A DNA stretch of 64,000 nt, taken from Paenibacillus aurantius. GTDB taxonomy: Bacteria; Bacillota; Bacilli; Paenibacillales; NBRC-103111. Under the pieces are notes generated by a model, which was not told the DNA's origin, made no database searches, and saw nothing but the letters and a program-made list of their open reading frames with translations. The translations under genes and the position numbers were made by a program. The stretch is from contig NZ_CP130318.1 of assembly GCF_032268605.1 (NCBI RefSeq), positions 108,501 to 172,500 of the forward strand, written 5' to 3'. Positions within the stretch are counted from its first letter, which is position 1; each line of letters starts with the position of its first letter. This document shows positions 27,539 through 39,998 of this stretch, piece by piece.

Positions 27539-28433
27539 CACATTGTCCCGCCATTTGCGAGAAGGCGGCAAGAATGTAATCCGGAACGGCTGGATGACCT
27601 TCGCTTCGGTCAGTTCCATTTCCATATCGCTCTTTATCTTGGGATTGTTCATGATCCTGTCGATTAATGTAAGCTATCTGTCGCAGCAAATGGAAAGCAA
27701 AGTGGAAATCCGGGTGTTTCTCGACTCGGCGGTTTCCCAGGAAACGAGAAGCTCTTTGCAAAGCACCATTCAGGCTATGCCGGAAGTGGACAAGCTGACG
27801 TACATCTCGAAAGAAGAAGGCTTAAAGACCTTGAAGAAGCAGCTGGGCGACAGCCTGGAAGGTCTTGACGGAGAAAACAATCCGCTGATGGACTCCTTTA
27901 CCGTGGAAGTGAAGGATCCGCAATCCATATCGGGTACGGCGGACCAAATAAATGCTTTGAACGAGGGCAAGAACCCGAAGCCGATCATCAAGGTCGACTA
28001 CGGCCGGGATACCGTTGAGAAACTCTTCAAGTTCACCTCGGTTGTCCGCACGATAGGCCTGGTTCTGGTAGGCTGTCTTTCGCTTACCGCCATGTTCCTT
28101 ATTTCCAACACGATCAAGCTGACGATTTTGGCCCGTAACCGGGAAATCAAGATCATGAAGCTGGTCGGTGCCACGAATGGATTTATACGCTGGCCGTTTT
28201 TTATAGAAGGAGCGCTGCTCGGCTTTACCGGTGCTGCCATTCCCGTCCTCCTGCTGACGTGGGGCTATTGGGAAGTCATTCATTCCGGCAGCGTGGATTT
28301 GAGCATGTTTATGCTTCAGCTGAAGCCGTTCTCTCAAGTCGCTTATTGGGTAATCGGTCTTCTTATGGGGATCGGATTGGTCATTGGAGTATGGGGAAGC
28401 ACGTTGTCCGTACGCAAATTTTTGAAGGTTTAG
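27528..28433 (+). CDS. ftsX: cell division protein FtsX
   Basis: Membrane partner of FtsE. 301 residues: one N-terminal membrane segment (about 22-45), a large extracellular loop (about 46-170) that recruits the hydrolase, and three membrane segments in the last 130 residues. NREIKIMKLVGATNGFIRWPF is the typical intracellular coupling segment. Followed after 12 bases by the M23 hydrolase gene. Confidence 0.95.
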   Translation: MKISTLSRHLREGGKNVIRNGWMTFASVSSISISLFILGLFMILSINVSYLSQQMESKVEIRVFLDSAVSQETRSSLQSTIQAMPEVDKLTYISKEEGLKTLKKQLGDSLEGLDGENNPLMDSFTVEVKDPQSISGTADQINALNEGKNPKPIIKVDYGRDTVEKLFKFTSVVRTIGLVLVGCLSLTAMFLISNTIKLTILARNREIKIMKLVGATNGFIRWPFFIEGALLGFTGAAIPVLLLTWGYWEVIHSGSVDLSMFMLQLKPFSQVAYWVIGLLMGIGLVIGVWGSTLSVRKFLKV

Positions 28434-28445
28434 GAGGAAACAAAC

Positions 28446-29732
28446 TTGAAAAGACAGCTTCTGTCACTCTTGGCTTCGTTTGCCGTCCTTTCGATTACGA
28501 TCCAACCTGGAATCATCCAAGCCGGTGCCAAGGAGGACATCGACCGCCAGCTCCGGCAGCTCCAGCAGCAGGAACAGGCCGCTAACCAGACCCGCCAGAG
28601 CTCGGAGAATTTGGCCAGCCAGCTGAGAACCCAGAAGGATAAAGAAAAACTCACACTGGATGCGCTCAAGAAAGATATCGCCGATCAGGGAGCCAAGCTT
28701 AATAAGCTGAACGGGCAGATTACGACGGTGACCGGGAAGGTGAAGGAAACCGGTAAGGAGCTTGAGGACGCGGAGGACCGGGTGGCTTCGAGGGACAAGA
28801 TGCTGAAATCCCGGGTTAAGCTGATGTACATGAACGGATCGGTCTCTTACGTGGACGTGCTGCTTAGCGCGAACAGCTTCTCGGACTTCATCGACCGGTT
28901 CAACTCGCTTAAAGACATAGTCGGCCAGGACAAGAAGATCCTTGACGACAACAAAAAAGACCGCAACCTCGTAGCCGAGAAGAAAAAGCAGGTGGAGCAG
29001 GAGCTGAAAGAGGTTCAGTCCCTGTATGCCCAGGCGGAAGCCGTCAAGCAGAAGCTGATGGTTCAGGAGAAGCAGAAGGAAGTCGTGATTGCGAGCCTGA
29101 ACCAGCAGGAGCAGGAGGCGGAGGACCACGGGGAAGAGGCGGAAGCAAACCTGATCGCCCTCGCGAAGCAGAAAGCGGCCCTCTATCAGCAGAAGAATGA
29201 GATTCTGAAGGAAGAGCAGCGCCAGGCGGAGCTTAAGCGTCAGCGCGAAGCGGCGGCTGCGGCCGCTGCAGCAGCAGCGGCTTCAGCCAAAAATACGCAG
29301 CAGCCGGTAGCCCCGGTTAATGCCAATCGCGGAGGACAGCTCGGCTGGCCGGTCCCGAGCAGCAACATCATCACTTCGGAATTCGGCTACCGGATGGATC
29401 CGATCAAGCATGTCAACAAGCTGCACAAGGGCATGGACATCGGAGCTCCGAACGGATCCACGATTGTGGCGGCGGATGACGGCATTGTCCTTATCTCTTC
29501 GTGGGTAAACGGATATGGGAACACAGTAGTCATCGACCACGGAAACGGCATGTGGACTTGGTACGGCCATATCCGCGAAGGCGGTCTGAAGGTATCCGAG
29601 GGAGAGACCGTGAAACGCGGCCAGAAGATCGCGGAGGTCGGGTCCACCGGCGATTCCACCGGGAACCATCTTCATTTTGAAGTCCGGATTCACGAGAATC
29701 CCGTTAACCCGAGACCTTACGTGGGACGATAA
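28446..29732 (+). CDS. M23 peptidoglycan hydrolase with coiled coil (EnvC/PcsB-like, FtsEX partner)
   Basis: 428 residues, TTG start with AGGAGG 8 bases upstream. Signal peptide about 1-26 (cleavage near QAGA), long coiled coil 28-260 rich in Gln/Glu/Lys, an Ala-run hinge near 262-275, then an M23/lysostaphin metalloprotease domain (about 300-428) with zinc-site motifs HKGMDIG and HLHFEVR. Architecture and position directly after ftsEX fit a hydrolase held inactive by its coiled coil and activated by FtsX, as for EnvC and PcsB; B. subtilis uses CwlO, which has a different catalytic domain. Catalytic residues look intact, so direct amidase/endopeptidase activity is likely. Confidence 0.9.
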   Translation: MKRQLLSLLASFAVLSITIQPGIIQAGAKEDIDRQLRQLQQQEQAANQTRQSSENLASQLRTQKDKEKLTLDALKKDIADQGAKLNKLNGQITTVTGKVKETGKELEDAEDRVASRDKMLKSRVKLMYMNGSVSYVDVLLSANSFSDFIDRFNSLKDIVGQDKKILDDNKKDRNLVAEKKKQVEQELKEVQSLYAQAEAVKQKLMVQEKQKEVVIASLNQQEQEAEDHGEEAEANLIALAKQKAALYQQKNEILKEEQRQAELKRQREAAAAAAAAAAASAKNTQQPVAPVNANRGGQLGWPVPSSNIITSEFGYRMDPIKHVNKLHKGMDIGAPNGSTIVAADDGIVLISSWVNGYGNTVVIDHGNGMWTWYGHIREGGLKVSEGETVKRGQKIAEVGSTGDSTGNHLHFEVRIHENPVNPRPYVGR

Positions 29733-29761
29733 CTCCGGGAACTTGATTAATAAACCGCACG

Positions 29762-29796
29762 AGCCTGTCATATACTGGAGAGGCGGTAGACAGGCT
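29762..29796 (+). other. hairpin in the ctpB leader
   Basis: AGCCTGTC (29762-29769) and GACAGGCT (29789-29796) form an 8-base stem with a 19-base loop. No T-run follows, so it is not a terminator. Confidence 0.4.
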
Positions 29797-29818
29797 GTAA
29801 AGGTGGTGTAGGCAGGCG

Positions 29819-31285
29819 ATGGTATTTAAAGGACGTACGGTCATCGTGTTTGTGATTTTGGCCATGTTCGTGAGCTCGGTGCTGACGCTGACGGTTGCTC
29901 ATCCGTCCTTTCTGGGCCGGAACCCGGCCGGGGGCCAATCCTCGGGAGCGTCTTCTTCGGGCACAAGCGGATTGACGACCCAGGATCTGAACAAGGTGGC
30001 CAAAACGTACGATCTGATCCAGAACCGGTTTTTGACCCAGACGGACCATGACAAGGTCATGAACGGGGCCATTAACGGGATGCTGGAAGCTTTGAACGAT
30101 CCTTATACGACGTACATGGATCCGAAGGAAGCGAAGCAATTCGACGAAACCATCTCTTCCTCCTTCCAAGGGATCGGAGCGGAGGTCTCCCTGCAGGATG
30201 GCAAAGTGACGATCATGTCTCCGATAAAAGGGTCCCCCGCCGAGAAAGCGGGCCTTCGGGCAAACGATGTGATCGCGACGGTTAACGGGGAGAAGCTGGA
30301 CGGGCTGACGCTTAACCAGGCCGTCCTGAAGATCCGCGGACCTAAGGGCACGCAGGCGAAGCTCGGGATCGTCCGGTCCGGCACCACGGATACGATTGAA
30401 GTGAACGTGGTCCGGGACGACATTTCCCTCGAGACGGTGTACGGGGAGATGTTGACGGATCAGGTGGGCAAAATCGAAATCCGCCAGTTCTCGACGAACA
30501 CGGCCAAACGGTTCCGGGAGGAGCTGAACGCGCTGGAAGCTAAGGGCATGAAGGGGCTGGTGATCGATGTGCGCAACGATCCCGGCGGCCTGCTCGACAG
30601 CGTGGTCGACATCATGGAGAACTTTGTGGAGAAGGGAAAGCCGATTGTCCAGATCGAAGACCGCCAGGGCAAGAAGGAAGCGACCAATGCCGAGGGCAAG
30701 TATCCGGTGAAGAAATACCCGGTGACCGTGCTCATCAACAACGGCAGCGCAAGCGCTTCGGAAATTTTGGCCGGGGCCTTCAAGGAATCGGCGGGCGGAA
30801 CGCTTGTCGGGGAGAAATCCTACGGCAAAGGAACTGTTCAGATTACGTACGAGAAGGAAATGGGGGACGGCAGCAACATCAAGATGACCGTCTTCAAGTG
30901 GCTCACGCCAAACGGCAACTGGATTCACCAGAAGGGCATCGAGCCGGACGTGGCGGTGGAACCTCCCGCCTACTACAAGGCGGCGCCGTTTACCAAGAAG
31001 GAAACGCTCAAGCCGGACATGGTCAGCGACGACGTCAAAACGCTCCAGCTGATGCTGGGCGCGCTTAACCTGAAGCCGGACCGGACGGACGGCTACTTCA
31101 GCGCCAAAACAGCGTCGGAGCTGAAGGCCTTCCAGCGGCTTCAGAACCTCCCCGCCACCGGGGAGGCGGATACAGCCACGATGAACAAGCTCGAAGCGGA
31201 GCTGATCAAGGTGATCAAGGATCCGAAGAACGACACCCAGCTGCATGAGGCGGTCCGGGTGACTGAAGAAGCTTTGCGCAAATAG
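29819..31285 (+). CDS. ctpB: S41 carboxyl-terminal processing protease with peptidoglycan-binding domain
   Basis: 488 residues: N-terminal membrane anchor (about 8-28), PDZ domain (about 115-200), S41 serine protease domain with the catalytic Ser in NGSASASEILAGA and the Lys in GEKSYGKGTVQ, then a C-terminal peptidoglycan-binding repeat (about 405-465, VKTLQLMLGALNL). B. subtilis CtpB, at the same place in the chromosome, cleaves SpoIVFA to time sigma-K activation; the added wall-binding domain occurs in the family (CtpA/CtpB types), so the precise paralogue is not certain. Confidence 0.88.
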   Translation: MVFKGRTVIVFVILAMFVSSVLTLTVAHPSFLGRNPAGGQSSGASSSGTSGLTTQDLNKVAKTYDLIQNRFLTQTDHDKVMNGAINGMLEALNDPYTTYMDPKEAKQFDETISSSFQGIGAEVSLQDGKVTIMSPIKGSPAEKAGLRANDVIATVNGEKLDGLTLNQAVLKIRGPKGTQAKLGIVRSGTTDTIEVNVVRDDISLETVYGEMLTDQVGKIEIRQFSTNTAKRFREELNALEAKGMKGLVIDVRNDPGGLLDSVVDIMENFVEKGKPIVQIEDRQGKKEATNAEGKYPVKKYPVTVLINNGSASASEILAGAFKESAGGTLVGEKSYGKGTVQITYEKEMGDGSNIKMTVFKWLTPNGNWIHQKGIEPDVAVEPPAYYKAAPFTKKETLKPDMVSDDVKTLQLMLGALNLKPDRTDGYFSAKTASELKAFQRLQNLPATGEADTATMNKLEAELIKVIKDPKNDTQLHEAVRVTEEALRK

Positions 31286-31294
31286 ACGGACAAA

Positions 31295-31333
31295 GGCGGG
31301 AACACCCCTTCTCTTGCGGGGGTGCCCGCCTTT
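31295..31333 (+). terminator. intrinsic terminator of ctpB
   Basis: GGCGGGAACACCCC pairs with GGGGTGCCCGCC with one bulged base, followed by TTT. Few Ts, so moderate strength. Confidence 0.65.
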
Positions 31334-31404
31334 CGCGTAAAATGGGTTAGAGAAGGCAGGCCGGAGGCCTCCTTCTCATTTCTTTTGCAAGGAGCCAAAC
31401 CGCG

Positions 31405-32700
31405 ATGAACGTTGGGCTACAGGTAGGGGAGCAGCTGCTGCGGGCAGCGGCGGGGCTGCTCTTGAATCCTTTTTATTACATAGGCATCTTGTTCCTTGTT
31501 CTTCAATACCGGCGGCAGATTGCGCTGGAGCGGAAGCTTTTTGCCGTGCGGCTTCATTCTTTGATCGGGGAAACGGCGCGGACAGTGGCCTGGGGGGCGG
31601 CAGCGGGGTTGGCCGCCTCACTCCTGCTCACGGTAACCGGCGTGCGCCTGGAAGCGGGCACGATGATTCTGCTCTGGGCCGTCTCGCTCGTGCTGCTGCT
31701 GATCCGTGTCCGGTACCTGTGCCTGGCCTATTCGGCCGGTGTGCTGGGAATCGCCCACTATGCGGCCAAGCTCTTCTGGTCTCCGGAGGCAGGGGAAGGC
31801 GGCTGGCTGCGCGAAGCGCTGCTGGCGGTACACGTGCCCTCCCTGCTCGTGCTGACGGCCGTGCTGCATCTGATGGAGGGGCTGCTTGTCCGCCGCCAGG
31901 GGGCCCGGCTCGCTCTGCCGCTCTTCCTCGAGAGCAAGCGGGGCAAGCTTGTCGGAGGCTATCAGCTCCAAGGGTTCTGGCCCGTGCCTCTCGTCATGCT
32001 GGTCCCGACCGGCAGCGGGCCGCTTACGCTCCCTTGGGAGCCGCTCTTCTCCGGCGGACAAGGCCTGGCCGGCTGGAGCCTGCTGGCCTTCCCGGCGATC
32101 ATCGGCTTCAGCCAGCTGACCACCGCCTACCTGCCGAAGGACAAGCTGCGCCAAAGCTCGGGCCTGCTGTGGGCCTACGCGTTGGCCGTGGCGGCCCTGG
32201 CCGGGCTGGCCGGCCTGTGGGAGCCGCTCGGCCTACTGGGCGCGGGGCTGGCGGCCCTTCTGCATGAGGCGATGATCCGCTACGGCAGCCGGGAGGAAGA
32301 CCGGAAGCAGCCTCTCTATGTGCATGACGATAGAGGCATGCACATCCTGGCGGTGCTTCCGAACAGCGCGGCACAGGAAGCGGGCCTTCAAGCCGGGGAG
32401 ATCGTCCACCGGGTGAACGGGGTCCGGGTCCGCTCCAAGGAAGAGTTCCACGATGCGCTCCGGATCAACCCGGCCTTCTGCAAGCTCGAGGTTCTGAACC
32501 ATGAGGGCCACAGCAAATTTGTGAGCCGTGCCTTGTACGCCGATGCGCATCACCAGCTGGGCTTGATTCTCTCGCCCGATGACCGGGCTCCGTTCTTCCT
32601 GTCCGAGAAGCCGCCCGGGTTCGCTTCTTACCTGCGGATGAAGTGGAGCGGCATGCGGCGGAACGACAAGGCGCGCAGCGACTTCGAAAGCCTCTCGTAA
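31405..32700 (+). CDS. minJ: MinJ-like polytopic membrane PDZ protein
   Basis: 431 residues: about seven hydrophobic segments in residues 10-290, then a PDZ domain (about 305-385; LPNSAAQEAGLQAGEIVHRVNGV is the carboxylate-binding strand and turn) and a basic tail. In B. subtilis MinJ (YvjD) bridges DivIVA and MinCD and lies beside ctpB, so size, topology and position all fit. The call as MinJ rather than another PDZ membrane protein (an S2P-like family is excluded by lack of HExxH) is inference from context. Confidence 0.75.
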   Translation: MNVGLQVGEQLLRAAAGLLLNPFYYIGILFLVLQYRRQIALERKLFAVRLHSLIGETARTVAWGAAAGLAASLLLTVTGVRLEAGTMILLWAVSLVLLLIRVRYLCLAYSAGVLGIAHYAAKLFWSPEAGEGGWLREALLAVHVPSLLVLTAVLHLMEGLLVRRQGARLALPLFLESKRGKLVGGYQLQGFWPVPLVMLVPTGSGPLTLPWEPLFSGGQGLAGWSLLAFPAIIGFSQLTTAYLPKDKLRQSSGLLWAYALAVAALAGLAGLWEPLGLLGAGLAALLHEAMIRYGSREEDRKQPLYVHDDRGMHILAVLPNSAAQEAGLQAGEIVHRVNGVRVRSKEEFHDALRINPAFCKLEVLNHEGHSKFVSRALYADAHHQLGLILSPDDRAPFFLSEKPPGFASYLRMKWSGMRRNDKARSDFESLS

Positions 32701-32722
32701 CCGGCACGATTTCAATGAAATA

Positions 32723-32770
32723 AGCCCGCAGCCAAGGGAGGATGGGATCCCTGGGGCTGCGGGCTTTTTG
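32723..32770. terminator. strong terminator between convergent minJ and motB
   Basis: AGCCCGCAGCC (32723-32733) pairs perfectly with GGCTGCGGGCT (32755-32765) and is followed by TTTT. It mainly serves the plus strand. Confidence 0.85.
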
Positions 32771-32849
32771 ACGTAAAAGTCGCTAGGAAGATTCGATGGT
32801 CAATCACCGGAACGTCCCAGGTCAGGCGACAGACTGTGACCGGCCCCTC

Positions 32850-33638
32850 TTAGCGAAGGACCACGATCTCTACCCGGCGGTTTTTCTGGCGGTTGGCATC
32901 GGAGTTGTTCTCGGCTACCGGCCTCGTATCCGCATAGGCGACGGACATGAAGGTGGAAGGGGAAAGCTTAGCCGTGTCCGTAAAGTAACGAAGCACCGAC
33001 AAGGACCGTTCGGAGGACAGCCTCCAGTTGTCCTTATAGAGGGAGCCGGTGGCCAGCGGAAGGTTATCCGTATGGCCCTCGATGCTGATCTTGGTGTTCA
33101 GCGTGGGAAAGAGGGAGGCCATCCTCTCGAGAACCGGATAGGCCTCGGGCTTCAGATCAGCCTTTCCCAGATCGAACAGGAGCAGGTCGTTCAGCGTGAC
33201 GGCGATTCCGCGGGGAATGTCGACGGCCGACACCTTGGTCTGCAGGTTGTTCTCTGCAATGTACTGGTTAACCAGCTTGAGCAGATCCTGCAGCTCTTTT
33301 TCCTTCTTATCCTTTTCCTCTTTGTCCGTCTTGTCCTGCTCCTGCTGTTCCTTCACCTTGTTCACTTCGTCGTCGCTGTCTTTGTTACGGTTCGGGTCGA
33401 TCTGGCCGATCTGCCCGCTTCCGCCGCCCTGAGGCATGATCGAATCGGTTTTGGTGAACTGGTAATTAAGGGACTGGGCGAGCACCGTGTATTTGGCCAT
33501 GTCGATTTTGCTCATCGCATACATGATAATGAAGAAAATAAGAAGAAGGGTGATCAGGTCGGAATAAGTAATCAACCAGCGCTCATGGTTCTCATGCTCG
33601 GCGTGCTTCTTCCTAGACCTCCTCGCCATTGGCGGCAC
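32850..33638 (-). CDS. motB: flagellar stator protein MotB
   Basis: Peptidoglycan-anchored half of the motor stator. 262 residues: short cytoplasmic N-terminus, one membrane segment (about 24-42) with the ion-carrying Asp in YSDLITLLL, a highly charged Lys/Glu/Asp linker (about 85-115), and an OmpA-like wall-binding domain (about 155-262; ISIEGHTDNLP and NRRVEIVV). GTG start at 33638 follows GAGGAAGCAG and lies inside the end of motA (26-base overlap); an ATG at 33629 is also possible. Proton or sodium use cannot be decided. Confidence 0.93.
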   Translation of the reverse strand: MPPMARRSRKKHAEHENHERWLITYSDLITLLLIFFIIMYAMSKIDMAKYTVLAQSLNYQFTKTDSIMPQGGGSGQIGQIDPNRNKDSDDEVNKVKEQQEQDKTDKEEKDKKEKELQDLLKLVNQYIAENNLQTKVSAVDIPRGIAVTLNDLLLFDLGKADLKPEAYPVLERMASLFPTLNTKISIEGHTDNLPLATGSLYKDNWRLSSERSLSVLRYFTDTAKLSPSTFMSVAYADTRPVAENNSDANRQKNRRVEIVVLR

Positions 33639-34413
33639 CTGCTTCCTCAGTCTTGTTCTTGTTGGAGTGCTTCTGGTGCAGGAAGGAGGACAGCTTCTTC
33701 TTGATCAGCTGCGGATTCTCCCCGGCCTGCAGGGCCAGAATGCCTTCAAGCATAAGCTCCATCTCGGAGATTTGCTCCTTGCCCCTACCCTTCACCTTGT
33801 TTCCTAACGGCAGGAAAACGACGTTCGCCAAGCCTACCCCGTACAGGGTGGCGGTAAAAGCAACGGCAATGGCAGGACCGAGCGTATCCGGGTTCGACAG
33901 GTTGCCAAGCACGTGAATCAGGCCCATAACGGTCCCGATAATCCCCATCGTAGGAGAATAACCGCCGGCCGCTTCAAAAATTTTGGCTTGAGCCTCATGG
34001 TTGTGCTCCAGCGCCTCCATCTCCAGCTCAAGAATTTGCCGGGTCAGCTCCGGATCGGTGCCGTCCACGACCATCATAAGGCCTTCCTTCAAGAAAGGGT
34101 TGGCATGCTCCTGCGCACGCTGCTCCAGAGCAAGAACCCCCTCCCGCCGGGCAACCGTAGCCATGTCCACGAGTTCTTCTATAATGATATGGGGATCCCG
34201 CTTCGGCTCCTTGAAAGCCATGGTAAGCGCGGCCGGCAGTTCCTTCAGCTTGGACAGCGGGAAGCTGACCACGACCGCACCTGCGGTACCTCCGAGAACG
34301 ATAAGCAGGGCGCTTGGAACGAACAGAGCGCTGACATGCCCTCCGTCCCAAACATATCCGCCGATCAAGGCGGCCAGTCCGAGAATAATGCCTAAGATTG
34401 TAGTAATATCCAC
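33613..34413 (-). CDS. motA: flagellar stator protein MotA
   Basis: Ion channel half of the stator. About 266 residues from the GTG at 34413 (GGGAGTGG upstream), beginning MDITTILGIILG; a TTG at 34431 in frame would add six residues. Four membrane segments, and the conserved MotA motif ggYSPTMGIIGTVMGLIHVL near residue 150. Its stop lies within motB, indicating coupling. The gene pair is convergent to minJ and divergent from uvrB. Confidence 0.94.
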   Translation of the reverse strand: MDITTILGIILGLAALIGGYVWDGGHVSALFVPSALLIVLGGTAGAVVVSFPLSKLKELPAALTMAFKEPKRDPHIIIEELVDMATVARREGVLALEQRAQEHANPFLKEGLMMVVDGTDPELTRQILELEMEALEHNHEAQAKIFEAAGGYSPTMGIIGTVMGLIHVLGNLSNPDTLGPAIAVAFTATLYGVGLANVVFLPLGNKVKGRGKEQISEMELMLEGILALQAGENPQLIKKKLSSFLHQKHSNKNKTEEAGAANGEEV

Positions 34414-34493
34414 TTCAGTATCCACTCCCAATGCCTGTTATGGTTCCTCTTATCCTGCGGGACGCATTCCGCGCTGGTGTATCCTTCCACGGT

Positions 34494-34522
34494 TTGCAAG
34501 AAAGCCGGAAAAGCGGTATAAT
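34494..34522 (+). promoter_or_regulatory. sigma-A promoter of uvrB
   Basis: TTGCAA (34494-34499), 17-base spacer, TATAAT (34517-34522). Confidence 0.7.
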
Positions 34523-34525
34523 AAA

Positions 34526-34539
34526 CGAACAAGTATTCT
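34526..34539 (+). promoter_or_regulatory. LexA (DinR) box of uvrB
   Basis: CGAACAAGTATTCT fits the Gram-positive SOS box CGAACRNRYGTTYC at 12 of 14 positions and lies just downstream of the -10 element, at the start of transcription. uvrB is an SOS gene in B. subtilis. Confidence 0.6.
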
Positions 34540-34630
34540 TATTTTGTTCCACTCTTTCGACGGATCGGAAGGCATTCTCCCTGCAGGCGGAATGCCGTTC
34601 CTCCGCAGCCGTGTCACAACTTCAACTATT

Positions 34631-34658
34631 ATATCGGAAGATGTACGATAAATGTTTA
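34631..34658 (-). promoter_or_regulatory. putative sigma-D promoter of motAB
   Basis: On the minus strand: TAAA (34658-34655), 16-base spacer, TCCGATAT (34638-34631); 7 of 8 match to GCCGATAT and perfect -35. About 215 bases upstream of motA. Confidence 0.6.
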
Positions 34659-34777
34659 GATGAATTCCATCATTATAGCTTGGGCATCGAAGGCTTGCCG
34701 GGACGACGTTATGCATGAAAGGTAATGCGGACTCCGGCGGCCTTTGTTGTGCAGGCTTACCCTTTTGGGAGGTTAGA

Positions 34778-36775
34778 ATGAGCGATCTCGTATTAAGCCA
34801 GAAGAAATTTGAATTGGTGTCGGACTTTAGTCCCCAAGGCGATCAGCCGGCGGCTATCGATCAGCTGGAGAAGGGGATCCGGGAGGGCAAGCGTCACCAG
34901 ACCCTGCTTGGGGCTACCGGAACCGGGAAGACCTTCACCATTGCCCATACCATTGCCCGGCTTAACCGCCCGACGCTGGTCATCGCGCATAACAAGACGC
35001 TCGCCGCCCAATTGTGCAGCGAGTTCAAGGAGTTCTTCCCGAATAATGCGGTGGAGTATTTCGTCAGCTATTACGATTACTACCAGCCGGAAGCCTACAT
35101 TCCGTCCTCCGATACGTTTATCGAGAAGGATTCGAGTGTGAACGATGAGATCGATAAGCTCCGTCACTCCGCCACCAGCGCGCTGTTCGAACGGCGGGAC
35201 GTCATTATTGTCGCGAGCGTCTCGTGCATATACGGCCTCGGTTCCCCGATGGAGTATCGGGACCTGGTCCTGTCGCTCCGGGTCGGGATGGAGCGGCCGC
35301 GCAACGACATTCTGCACCGGCTCGTGGACATCCAGTACCAGCGGAACGACCTTAACTTCGTGCGGGGAACATTCCGGGTACGGGGCGACGTGGTGGAGAT
35401 CTTCCCAGCGTCGCGAAGCGAGCATGCGGTGCGGATCGAGATGTTCGGAGACGAGATCGAACGGATTACCGAGATCGACGTGCTGACGGGCGAGATCATC
35501 GGGGAGCGCGACCATATCGCGATCTTCCCGGCGTCCCACTTCGTTACGCATGAGAGCACCATGAAGCGGGCGATCGTAAACATCGAGAGGGAGCTTGAGG
35601 AAAGGCTCGCGGAGCTGAGGGAGCAGAACAAGCTTCTGGAGGCCCAGCGCTTGGAGCAGAGAACCCGGTATGACATCGAGATGATGCTCGAGATGGGCTT
35701 CTGTTCGGGGATCGAGAATTACTCGGGACCGCTTACGTTCCGGGAGAGAGGGGCGACCCCTTACACCCTGCTCGATTATTTCCCGGACGACATGCTGTTC
35801 GTCGTCGACGAGTCCCATGTGAGCCTGCCGCAGATCCGCGGAATGTACAACGGCGACCGCGCCCGGAAGGAAGTGCTGGTCGAGCACGGCTTCCGTCTTC
35901 CTTCGGCCCTGGACAACCGGCCGCTCCGGTTCGAGGAATTCGAACAGAAGCTGAGCCAGGCCATTTACGTGTCGGCTACGCCCGGCCCGTATGAAATCGA
36001 GCACTGCCCGACCATGGTGCAGCAGATTATCCGTCCGACCGGCCTCTTGGATCCTGTGATCGAGGTTCGTCCGACGAAAGGGCAGATCGACGATTTGATC
36101 GGTGAGATCAACGACCGGATCTCCAAGGATGAGCGGGTGCTCGTGACGACCTTGACGAAGAAGATGGCGGAGGACCTGACCGATTATCTGAAGGAAATCG
36201 GCATCCGCATACGCTATCTCCATTCGGACATCAAGACGCTGGAGCGGATGGCCATCCTGCGCGATCTCCGGCTCGGCACCTTTCACGTGCTGGTCGGAAT
36301 CAACCTGTTGCGGGAAGGGCTCGATCTTCCGGAAGTTTCTCTGGTGGCTATCCTCGATGCCGACAAAGAGGGCTTCCTGCGGGCGGAGCGTTCCCTGATC
36401 CAGACCATCGGACGGGCTGCCCGGAACTCGGAGGGCAGGGTCATCATGTACGGCGACAAGATCACCGACTCCATGGAGAAGGCGATCCGGGAAACCGAAC
36501 GCCGCCGCACGATCCAGATCGCTTATAACGAGAAGCACGGCATCACGCCGCAGACGATCCGCAAAAAAGTAAGGGACGTCATCGAAGCTACAAAGGTGGC
36601 GGAGGAGAACGCCGATTACCTGACGGGCGTGAAGGAAACCAAGATGTCCAAGAAGGACCGCATGGCCGTGATCGAACGTCTCGAGGCCGAGATGAAAGAA
36701 GCCGCGAAGAGCCTGCAGTTCGAGCGGGCGGCCGAGCTTCGTGACGCTCTTCTGGAATTGAAGGCCATGGACTGA
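34778..36775 (+). CDS. uvrB: excinuclease ABC subunit B
   Basis: Damage-verifying helicase of nucleotide excision repair. 665 residues from the ATG at 34778 (GGGAGG upstream), starting [20 protein letters not shown]. Walker A is [13 protein letters not shown], the beta-hairpin is [16 protein letters not shown]-like motif DESH, helicase motif QTIGRAARN, and the C-terminal UVR domain ([22 protein letters not shown]) binds UvrC. Confidence 0.97.
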   Translation: MSDLVLSQKKFELVSDFSPQGDQPAAIDQLEKGIREGKRHQTLLGATGTGKTFTIAHTIARLNRPTLVIAHNKTLAAQLCSEFKEFFPNNAVEYFVSYYDYYQPEAYIPSSDTFIEKDSSVNDEIDKLRHSATSALFERRDVIIVASVSCIYGLGSPMEYRDLVLSLRVGMERPRNDILHRLVDIQYQRNDLNFVRGTFRVRGDVVEIFPASRSEHAVRIEMFGDEIERITEIDVLTGEIIGERDHIAIFPASHFVTHESTMKRAIVNIERELEERLAELREQNKLLEAQRLEQRTRYDIEMMLEMGFCSGIENYSGPLTFRERGATPYTLLDYFPDDMLFVVDESHVSLPQIRGMYNGDRARKEVLVEHGFRLPSALDNRPLRFEEFEQKLSQAIYVSATPGPYEIEHCPTMVQQIIRPTGLLDPVIEVRPTKGQIDDLIGEINDRISKDERVLVTTLTKKMAEDLTDYLKEIGIRIRYLHSDIKTLERMAILRDLRLGTFHVLVGINLLREGLDLPEVSLVAILDADKEGFLRAERSLIQTIGRAARNSEGRVIMYGDKITDSMEKAIRETERRRTIQIAYNEKHGITPQTIRKKVRDVIEATKVAEENADYLTGVKETKMSKKDRMAVIERLEAEMKEAAKSLQFERAAELRDALLELKAMD

Positions 36776-36967
36776 TCCCCTGCTCCTTATCCGTAAGGGT
36801 TGTTCTACTTACCGGGTAAGGCATGGGAGAGGGCGGATAGAGGGATTTTATAGAGAAAACCGGCCGGGGGTGTTTATTTATTGCCTGACCGGTTTACGAT
36901 AGATTAATAGGTTTAGAAGCATTGGATGGCCGCAGGAAAGATTCAAGCCCATAAAGGAAGTGTTGTC

Positions 36968-39850
<2,883 letters not shown>

Positions 39851-39914
39851 CGGGAAAGAGGCCCTCCTCTAGCAAGGCCGGAACGTTCCGGGAGACCATA
39901 GAATACCCCATAGA

Positions 39915-39955
39915 GAAGCCCCCGTCTCCACCTAAGGAGAACGGGGGCTTCTTGG
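39915..39955 (+). terminator. strong terminator of uvrA
   Basis: GAAGCCCCCGT and ACGGGGGCTTC pair, with an inner CTCC/GGAG stem, followed by TTGGCCTTT. Confidence 0.85.
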
Positions 39956-39998
39956 CCTTTCCCAGGCAAGTGGACTTAAGCCACGCCCAGTTCAAGCA

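Larger units (their letters stand above)
34414..34777. other. divergent motA / uvrB intergenic region
   Basis: 364 bases without a convincing gene. It carries a plus-strand sigma-A promoter with LexA-like box for uvrB and a minus-strand sigma-D-like promoter for motAB; the two transcripts would overlap head-to-head for about 110 bases. Confidence 0.6.
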
